Positions 15,645-22,394 of a DNA stretch of 33,200 nt are shown one piece after another (the stretch's first letter is position 1; the number at the start of each line of letters is the position of its first letter). Below the pieces are notes generated by a model. It was given only the letters and a program-made list of their open reading frames with translations, searched no databases and had not been told where the DNA came from. The translations under genes and the position numbers were made by a program. Source of the DNA: an uncultured Spartobacteria bacterium (GTDB lineage: Bacteria > Verrucomicrobiota > Verrucomicrobiia > Chthoniobacterales > UBA6821); assembly GCA_903831635.1 (NCBI GenBank), contig CAIKYN010000227.1, positions 1 through 33,200 of the forward strand. The letters run 5' to 3'.

Positions 15645-17618
15645 ATGTTCCAAGACTCCGCCGGATCCATCACTGCCCAGAATTCATCGCTCTACAACGT
15701 GGAGGGATGGTCCGAGGGATACGTCCGAATCAATGATGCCGGGCACGCCGTCATGCTTCCTCGCCGCAGGGAAGGGGAGGAAATCGACCTAATGGAACTG
15801 GTCGAGGAGGCGAAGGATCGAGGTCTCCGTTTTCCTCTGCTGGTCCGGTGTCATGACCTGCTTCGTGATCGTGTGCGTCGGCTCAATGAGTCGTTTGCGA
15901 GAGCTATTACGGAGTGCGGATACAAGAATAAGTATCGCGGGGTTTTTCCCATCAAGGTTAATCAACTCTGTGAAGTCGTTGAGGAGATCGTGGATGCGGG
16001 GCTCCCGTATCATTTCGGCATCGAGGCTGGCAGCAAACCTGAGTTGATCGCCGCTCTCGCCGTTCATTCAGATCCCGAGAGTCTCGTGGTCGGCAATGGT
16101 TACAAGGACGATGAGTTTATCCGAGCCGCACTCATCGGGATCAAACTTGGCAAGAAAGTCATTCTTGTCGTCGAGAAGTTGGAGGAGTTTCATCAGATCC
16201 TCGCCGTTGCAAAGCAGGTGGGAGTGAAGCCGATGATCGGTGCTCGCGTACGCCTTCTCTCGAAAGGAGCTGGCAAATGGGCCACCAGTGGTGGAGAAAA
16301 TGCTAAGTTTGGCCTCTCGACAGCAGATCTTGTCTCGATGAGCGACACGCTCCATGCCGAGGGGATGCCCGATGCTCTCGTTCTTCTTCATTACCATGTC
16401 GGCTCGCAGGTCCCTGACATTCAGACGATCAGTCGTGCCACGCGTGAGGCCGCCCGCTTCTACGCGAAGCTCAAAAAAATGGGCCATGCCCTCGGCTATC
16501 TCGACGTGGGTGGTGGACTCGGAGTCGACTACGATGGATCGCGCACCAGCTTCGACAGTTCCAGAAACTACTCACTCCACGAGTACACTCGAGACATCGT
16601 CTACAACATCATGGAGATCTGCGACTCAGAGCAGGTCGAGCATCCCGTCATCGTGAGTGAGAGCGGACGATTCATCGTGGCTCCTCATTCCGTACTCATC
16701 ATCGAAGCCTTCGGTTCCATCGAGAAGCAGAGTCATACGGGTACGATTTCTGCCTCTCCGGAGGATCCCAAGTTGGTCTCCGACATGCTTGAGATCATGG
16801 CTGGCCTCAATGAGAAGCGTCGCTTGGAAAATCTTCACGATGCCCAGCAGATCAGGGATCAGGCTCAGTCGATGTTCGATCTGGGCCTCCTTGACCTCCG
16901 CTCCAAGGCAAAGATCGACACCCTCTACTGGCAGATTGCCGCTGCGATCGTAAAGCTGCACGCCGGGATGAAGCAGGTTCCCGAAGAGGTGAGGGAACTC
17001 GAGGTGGCTCTTGCCGATCAGCTACTCTGCAACTTCTCCGTGTTCCAGTCCCTGCTTGATCATTGGGCATTGGGTCAGCTCTTTCCGGTTATGCCAATCC
17101 ACCGTCTCAATGAGGTTCCTGAGCGTAGTGGCACCCTGGTCGACATCACCTGTGATTCCGACGGCAAGATGGCCAAGTTCATCGATTTCCAAGATGTGAA
17201 GGAGACTCTTCCTGTCCACACCGTCCGTCCCGGCGAGCCTTATTACCTCGGGATTTTCCTTTCCGGAGCCTATCAGGACATCATGGGTGATCTGCATAAC
17301 CTTTTCGGTAGGGTGAATGAGATGCATGTCTTCCTCGATGAGGATGAGGATGCCGGGTACTACATCGAAGAGGTGCTCCCGGGCAATACCATCGACCAAG
17401 TGCTGACTCTGACTCAGTGGGATACCAAAGAGCTGGCGCGCAGGATTAAGTCCCAAGCTGATGCCGCCCTGAAGGGGGATCGTCTCAAACCTAACGAGGC
17501 GATGCGCCTTGCTGATGAATACGAGAAGATGTTCCAGTCCTACACCTACTTGGATTTCAACGCTCGTCGCCCCAACGGCTCGATGAGTTCCCCTTCCACA
17601 ACAACAGATAAGGCGTAA
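15645..17618 (+). CDS. speA: biosynthetic arginine decarboxylase
   Basis: A 657-residue pyridoxal-phosphate enzyme of the biosynthetic arginine decarboxylase family, almost the same length as E. coli SpeA. It converts arginine to agmatine, the first step of one route to putrescine. The PLP lysine is in VFPIKVNQ (Lys104). Family segments include FGIEAGSKPEL (after residue 120), HYHVGSQVPD, YLDVGGGLGVDYDGS, VSESGRF and, near the C-terminus, GAYQDIMGDLHNLFG. No signal peptide is seen. Its stop codon shares one base with the start of gcvT (TAATG), so speA and the glycine cleavage genes are probably cotranscribed and translationally linked. That pairing has no obvious pathway logic beyond amino-acid metabolism. 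Agmatine-processing genes are not in the window. Confidence 0.95.
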   Translation: MFQDSAGSITAQNSSLYNVEGWSEGYVRINDAGHAVMLPRRREGEEIDLMELVEEAKDRGLRFPLLVRCHDLLRDRVRRLNESFARAITECGYKNKYRGVFPIKVNQLCEVVEEIVDAGLPYHFGIEAGSKPELIAALAVHSDPESLVVGNGYKDDEFIRAALIGIKLGKKVILVVEKLEEFHQILAVAKQVGVKPMIGARVRLLSKGAGKWATSGGENAKFGLSTADLVSMSDTLHAEGMPDALVLLHYHVGSQVPDIQTISRATREAARFYAKLKKMGHALGYLDVGGGLGVDYDGSRTSFDSSRNYSLHEYTRDIVYNIMEICDSEQVEHPVIVSESGRFIVAPHSVLIIEAFGSIEKQSHTGTISASPEDPKLVSDMLEIMAGLNEKRRLENLHDAQQIRDQAQSMFDLGLLDLRSKAKIDTLYWQIAAAIVKLHAGMKQVPEEVRELEVALADQLLCNFSVFQSLLDHWALGQLFPVMPIHRLNEVPERSGTLVDITCDSDGKMAKFIDFQDVKETLPVHTVRPGEPYYLGIFLSGAYQDIMGDLHNLFGRVNEMHVFLDEDEDAGYYIEEVLPGNTIDQVLTLTQWDTKELARRIKSQADAALKGDRLKPNEAMRLADEYEKMFQSYTYLDFNARRPNGSMSSPSTTTDKA

Positions 17619-18733
17619 TGAGTGATCCCACGCTTCTAAAACATTCTCCTCTCGAAGCCGCTCATATCGCCTGCGGGGCCCGCATGGTCGAGTTCGGCGG
17701 ATGGTTCATGCCTGTCCAGTATTCTGGAATCATGGATGAACATAAAGCCGTGCGCTCCGCCTCCGGTATGTTCGATATTTCCCACATGGGAGAGGTCACG
17801 GTTTCCGGTCCCGGCGCTTTGGTTTGGCTTGAGAGTCTTCTGACCAACCGCGTTGGCAAACTCGCCGTCACCCGTGGTCAGTACACCCTTATGCTCGATG
17901 AGAAGGGAGGCGTCATCGATGATCTGATCATCTACCGCACGGGAGAGACCTCCTACTTTCTGGTGATCAACGGCGCCTGCCGTGATCTCGATCTGGAATG
18001 GATGCATTCTCATCTTCCTGCTGATGGATCCGTTGCTCTTGAGGATCAGGGGAACGACTATGCAGCGATTGCCCTCCAGGGGCCAGATTCGGAAAAGGTT
18101 CTGAGGTCACTCTTTCCTTCATGCGATGTCCCGAAGAGGAATGGTATTGCTCCGCTTGTCGATTCTGAGGGGGCCGTCCCATCCCTTGTGGCCCGCACCG
18201 GATATACCGGTGAGGATGGATTTGAGCTTTTTGTGCCTGTGAAAGCTGGCATCGCTCTCTGGGAGAGCCTTCTTTCCGCTGGGGTCAAGCCATGCGGACT
18301 CGGTTCCCGTGATACACTAAGGCTCGAGATGGGTTACCCTTTGAACGGATCCGATCTCTCCCGTGAGCGTACACCACTTCAGGCGGGCCTTGATAAATTC
18401 ACGGGTATTGATGATCCCGAGAAGGGTGAGTTTTCGGGCCGTAAGGCCCTGGAGCAGCAGCGCGCTGGCGGTCTTCCCTCTCGTCTCACCCCGCTGAAGC
18501 TTTCCGTCTCCGGACCTCCCCTCCGTTCCCATTATTCTGTTCTTGCCGAGGGAATTGCCGTGGGTGAAACCTGCAGCGGTGCTCTCTCGCCAAGCCTCGG
18601 GGAGGGGATCGCCATGGCCTACCTTCCTCCTGCACTTCATTCTCCCGGCACGTCTCTGGAAATTGAAGTGCGTGGACGTCGTTACCCCGCTACGGTAACG
18701 ACACTTCCTTTTTACAAGAAACCCACCCTCTAA
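17618..18733 (+). CDS. gcvT: glycine cleavage T protein (aminomethyltransferase)
   Basis: A 371-residue T protein of the glycine cleavage system, which moves the aminomethyl carbon from lipoylated GcvH to tetrahydrofolate and releases ammonia. Family segments: FGGWFMPVQYSGIMDEHKAV (27-46), FDISHMGEV, GQYTLMLDEKGGVIDDLIIY, ARTGYTGEDGFELF, and GLGSRDTLRLEMGYPLNGSD, which includes folate-site residues. The start overlaps the speA stop by one base, with a weak AAGGCG purine stretch inside the end of speA. gcvH follows after 22 bases. No glycine riboswitch can fit in front of this gene because speA runs up to its start. Confidence 0.95.
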   Translation: MSDPTLLKHSPLEAAHIACGARMVEFGGWFMPVQYSGIMDEHKAVRSASGMFDISHMGEVTVSGPGALVWLESLLTNRVGKLAVTRGQYTLMLDEKGGVIDDLIIYRTGETSYFLVINGACRDLDLEWMHSHLPADGSVALEDQGNDYAAIALQGPDSEKVLRSLFPSCDVPKRNGIAPLVDSEGAVPSLVARTGYTGEDGFELFVPVKAGIALWESLLSAGVKPCGLGSRDTLRLEMGYPLNGSDLSRERTPLQAGLDKFTGIDDPEKGEFSGRKALEQQRAGGLPSRLTPLKLSVSGPPLRSHYSVLAEGIAVGETCSGALSPSLGEGIAMAYLPPALHSPGTSLEIEVRGRRYPATVTTLPFYKKPTL

Positions 18734-18755
18734 ACCCTCCGTATTCTTTGAATCC

Positions 18756-19136
18756 ATGAATGTTCCCGCTGATCTCCGCTACGCCAAAACCCACGAATGG
18801 ATCCGAGTCGAGGGTGACACCGTGACCGTCGGCATCACCGATCACGCTCAGGCTGAGTTGACAGATATCGTCTATGCAGAGCCACCGAAGGTTGGTGCCG
18901 AGGTGAAGGCTGGCGCGACTGCTGCCGTCGTTGAATCAGTAAAAGCTGCCAGCGACATCTATTCACCTCTCTCCGGGACGGTGACCGAGGTGAATGAGGA
19001 ACTCTCGGGTAACCCGGCTCTGCTGAATACCGATCCCTTCGGCCAAGGTTGGATCTACCGGATGAAATCATCCGATGCCGCTGAGATCAGTGCTCTCCTG
19101 ACACCCGAAGCCTACAGCGCCCAGATCGGTCAATGA
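18756..19136 (+). CDS. gcvH: glycine cleavage H protein (lipoyl carrier)
   Basis: A 126-residue H protein, the lipoyl-carrying shuttle of the glycine cleavage system. The lipoylation site is VVESVKAASD with Lys63, and the conserved start of the fold is YAKTHEWIRVEGD (9-21). Length matches the family. It sits between gcvT (22 bases upstream) and gcvP, whose start overlaps its stop by four bases (ATGA). No Shine-Dalgarno is visible in the short gap before it. Confidence 0.96.
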   Translation: MNVPADLRYAKTHEWIRVEGDTVTVGITDHAQAELTDIVYAEPPKVGAEVKAGATAAVVESVKAASDIYSPLSGTVTEVNEELSGNPALLNTDPFGQGWIYRMKSSDAAEISALLTPEAYSAQIGQ

Positions 19137-22006
19137 GTACGATCGGTTCCGATCTCCTGGACTCCGTTCTCTCTCGCGGTCGTTTCTCTCGTCGCCATCT
19201 CGGTTCCCATAATCGGGATATCGAGGCGATGCTGGAGACATTGGAATGTGCCTCTCTTGAGGGGCTCATTTCAAAAACGGTTCCCGAGGAGATCCGTCTT
19301 CGTTCCAAGCTAAATATTCCTGCAGCAGCCTCCGAGGAGGAGGCCTTGGCTGAACTCCGTGAGATCGCCGATAAGAACGAGCTTCGCACTAATCATCTTG
19401 GAATGGGTTATCACGGAACCCACCTTCCCGCAGTGATCCGCAGGAATATTCTTGAGAATCCAGGCTGGTACACGGCCTACACCCCTTATCAGGCCGAGAT
19501 TTCACAGGGACGTATGGAGGCTCTCGTGAATTTCCAGACGATGGTCTGTGATTTGACGGGCATGGCGATTGCCAATGCCTCGATGCTTGATGAGGCCACA
19601 GCCGCCGCCGAGGCGATGGCGATGTGTCATGACCTCAAGGGGCAGGCTGGGAATGGGAGCGCTCCGCGATTCTTTGTCTCAGATGGATGCCATCCTCAAA
19701 CGATTTCCTTGCTCCGTACACGCACCGAGCCTCTTGGCATCGAGTTGATCGTGGGCAGTGTTGATCAGATTCCAGAGTCCGGGCTGTGTGGCGGCATCCT
19801 CCAGTATCCCTCGACCGATGGGTCGATTCATGATCCCTCTTCCGCGATAGCGAAGATTCATGCGGCAGGTGGACTCGCCATTGTAGCCAGTGACCCTCTT
19901 GCCCTTGTATTGCTGAAGCCACCTGGAGAATTCGGGGCCGATATCGTGGTGGGTTCCACCCAGCGTTTTGGTGTTCCCATGGGATATGGCGGACCACATG
20001 CGGCCTATCTGGCTGTTCGTGATGAGTTCAAACGCCGCCTTCCCGGACGTCTCGTCGGTATCTCCCGTGATGCAGATGGTAACCCCGCCTACCGCCTGAC
20101 ACTTCAGACTCGCGAGCAACATATCCGCCGTGAGAAGGCGACCAGCAACATCTGCACCGCGCAGGTTCTGCTAGCCGTGATCGCCTCGATGTATGCCGTC
20201 TATCATGGTCCGAAGGGACTCAGGGAGATCGCCGAGAAAATTCACCTTCATGCACTGAAGCTTGCGGCTTCACTTTCCAAGGCAGGATGGTCTTTGGGTA
20301 ATGCCCCGTTCTTTGACACCGTCCGCGTGAATCTCACTCCCACCGAGTCCGCTTCCCTGCGCTCTCGTGCTGAGAAGGAGGGTATCAATCTCCGTTTCCT
20401 CGGTGAATCCGCAGTGACCATCTCGCTGGATGAAACCTCTGGTCCGATCGATCGCCTTCTCGAACTTTTTGGCAAAGGATCGAGTGCTGCTCAGAACGAT
20501 CCGCTCACCTGGCAGACACCGGATGATCTGCGTCGCAGCTCTGCATATCTTACCCATCCCGTCTTTAACAGCTACCATACCGAGACTGAGATGCTCCGCT
20601 ACATGCGCCGTCTTGAGTCCAAGGATCTCTCGCTCACCACATCCATGATCCCGCTTGGATCATGTACCATGAAGCTGAATGCAACCTCCGAGATGATTCC
20701 GGTCACCTGGGAGACCATCGGAGGTCTTCACCCCTTCGTTCCCACGGAGCAGGCCCAGGGGTATACTGTGATGTTCCGTCAGCTTGAGGGATGGCTTGCG
20801 GAGATCACGGGATTTCATTCTGTATCGCTCCAGCCGAACGCCGGATCGCAGGGGGAATACGCCGGCTTGCTCGTCATTCGCGCCTACCACCGCTCTCGCG
20901 GGGATCTGAACCGAACCGTTTGCCTCATCCCTGTTTCCGCCCACGGGACAAATCCTGCCAGCGCCGCCATGGCCGGCATGGAGATCGTGGGTGTTGCCTG
21001 CGATGCGGACGGAAATGTTGATTTGGCTGATCTGAAGGCCAAGATCGACCTCCATCGTGACCGTCTCTCGGCTCTCATGGTCACCTATCCTTCGACGCAT
21101 GGTGTCTTCGAGTCGCGGATCAAGGAGATTTGCGCCATGATTCATGAGGCCGGTGGTCAGGTCTACATGGATGGAGCCAACATGAATGCCCAGGTTGGCC
21201 TCTGCAGTCCCGGAGCCATCGGAGCCGATGTCTGCCATCTCAATCTTCATAAGACTTTCTGCATTCCTCATGGCGGTGGTGGTCCGGGGGTGGGGCCGAT
21301 CGGTGTGGCCGAACATCTCTCTCCGTTCCTGCCGGGGCATTCCGTGATACCGACCGGAGGCTCCCAAGCTGTCACCGAAGTCAGTGCCGCACCATGGGGG
21401 AGTGCAAGTATCTGTGTGATCAGCTGGATGTATCTCCGCATGATGGGGCCCGATGGACTGGCTGCCGCTAGTGCCCTCGCGATTCTTAATGCCAACTACA
21501 TGGCCAAGCGTCTCGATGCCTTTTTCCCCGTCCTCTACAAGGGAGAGCAGGGAACTGTGGCCCATGAGTGCATTCTGGACCTCCGCGAGTGGAAGACTCG
21601 TGCTGGCATAGAGGTCGAGGATGTCGCGAAGCGCTTGATGGATTATGGATTCCATGCTCCAACCATGAGCTGGCCTGTTCCCGGCACGCTCATGATTGAG
21701 CCAACCGAGAGTGAGTCAAAGGATGAGTTAGATCGTTTCTGCGATGCCATGATCGCAATCCATGGCGAGTTGACTTCGATTGAGAAGGGTGATCTTGATA
21801 AGGTAGACAATCCCCTCAAGCGTGCTCCTCATACTGCCCTCACCGTCACCTCAGACGAATGGATTAGGCCTTATTCCCGAAGCCAGGCCGCATGGCCAGC
21901 TCCATGGCTGAAGAATCATAAGTTCTGGCCATCGGTATCGCGTGTTGATAATGTCTACGGCGATCGGAATATTTTCTGTAGTTGCTTGCCGGTTCAGGAA
22001 GCCTAG
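19133..22006 (+). CDS. gcvP: glycine dehydrogenase (decarboxylating), single-chain P protein
   Basis: A 957-residue P protein that decarboxylates glycine and loads the aminomethyl group onto GcvH. The full-length single chain combines the two halves that are separate GcvPA and GcvPB in many Gram-positives. The N half shows NHLGMGYHGTHLPAVIRRNI and YTPYQAEISQGRMEALVNFQ. The C half shows SMIPLGSCTMKLNATSEMIP, QPNAGSQGEYAGLLVIRAYH and the PLP lysine in NLHKTFCIPHGGGGPG (Lys707). The start overlaps the gcvH stop (ATGA), so T, H and P should be made in coordinated amounts. The L protein (dihydrolipoyl dehydrogenase) is not in the window and is usually shared with other complexes. The stop codon lies in the loop of a hairpin at 21991-22020. 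Confidence 0.96.
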   Translation: MSTIGSDLLDSVLSRGRFSRRHLGSHNRDIEAMLETLECASLEGLISKTVPEEIRLRSKLNIPAAASEEEALAELREIADKNELRTNHLGMGYHGTHLPAVIRRNILENPGWYTAYTPYQAEISQGRMEALVNFQTMVCDLTGMAIANASMLDEATAAAEAMAMCHDLKGQAGNGSAPRFFVSDGCHPQTISLLRTRTEPLGIELIVGSVDQIPESGLCGGILQYPSTDGSIHDPSSAIAKIHAAGGLAIVASDPLALVLLKPPGEFGADIVVGSTQRFGVPMGYGGPHAAYLAVRDEFKRRLPGRLVGISRDADGNPAYRLTLQTREQHIRREKATSNICTAQVLLAVIASMYAVYHGPKGLREIAEKIHLHALKLAASLSKAGWSLGNAPFFDTVRVNLTPTESASLRSRAEKEGINLRFLGESAVTISLDETSGPIDRLLELFGKGSSAAQNDPLTWQTPDDLRRSSAYLTHPVFNSYHTETEMLRYMRRLESKDLSLTTSMIPLGSCTMKLNATSEMIPVTWETIGGLHPFVPTEQAQGYTVMFRQLEGWLAEITGFHSVSLQPNAGSQGEYAGLLVIRAYHRSRGDLNRTVCLIPVSAHGTNPASAAMAGMEIVGVACDADGNVDLADLKAKIDLHRDRLSALMVTYPSTHGVFESRIKEICAMIHEAGGQVYMDGANMNAQVGLCSPGAIGADVCHLNLHKTFCIPHGGGGPGVGPIGVAEHLSPFLPGHSVIPTGGSQAVTEVSAAPWGSASICVISWMYLRMMGPDGLAAASALAILNANYMAKRLDAFFPVLYKGEQGTVAHECILDLREWKTRAGIEVEDVAKRLMDYGFHAPTMSWPVPGTLMIEPTESESKDELDRFCDAMIAIHGELTSIEKGDLDKVDNPLKRAPHTALTVTSDEWIRPYSRSQAAWPAPWLKNHKFWPSVSRVDNVYGDRNIFCSCLPVQEA

Positions 22007-22020
22007 TTCTTCCTGAAACC
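21991..22020 (+). terminator. hairpin spanning the gcvP stop codon
   Basis: GGTTCAGGAAG pairs with CTTCCTGAAACC (one bulged A) around a 7-base loop holding the TAG stop of gcvP. No T-tract follows, so intrinsic termination is uncertain. It may instead protect the 3' end of the speA-gcvTHP transcript or separate it from the tRNA 13 bases further on. Confidence 0.45.
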
Positions 22021-22032
22021 GACATTCATTAA

Positions 22033-22104
22033 GGGCAGTTAGCTCAGCGGTAGAGCGGCTCGCTTACACCGAGTTGGTCGGGGGTTCGATCCCCTCACTG
22101 CCCA
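22033..22104 (+). tRNA. tRNA-Val (anticodon TAC)
   Basis: The 72-base cloverleaf folds fully. Acceptor arms are GGGCAGT and ACTGCCC with discriminator A. The D-arm is GCTC-AGCGGTA-GAGC. The anticodon arm is GCTCG-CTTACAC-CGAGT with TAC at the loop centre. The T-arm is GGGGG-TTCGATC-CCCTC. The CCA end is not encoded. It lies 26 bases after gcvP. No copy of its 3' end appears elsewhere in the window, so it does not look like a used integration site. Confidence 0.95.
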
Positions 22105-22394
22105 TATTCTCGCATAGAGAAGAGGGCATTGGGAGCTAGGTCTTAGTTATTACCACAATGGCATAAGAATCCGAATGGGGTTGTCAGTCGGCCATGCTCA
22201 GTGAGCGACTTCTGCGGAGGCCATGGTGCGACATTCTATGTCCCTATTCTGGTGCTTATTCTCAAGCGGATGGAGGATCTGCAGTAATCTGGCTCTATTG
22301 AGGAGATAGACTTTCTTTTTCCATGGTCAGGAACGCTCACCGAACTGTTACTTTATCCCGCAGAGTTATGAGGCTGACTGCCGGAATAGAATGG

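Noticed and set aside
17560..17640. Glycine riboswitch in front of gcvT
   Set aside because: speA coding sequence runs into the gcvT start codon, leaving no room. A site before speA was not recognised by eye but was not ruled out.
22033..22394. tRNA-Val as the attachment site of an integrated element
   Set aside because: There is no integrase gene and no repeat of the tRNA 3' end within the window. The flanking genes look chromosomal.
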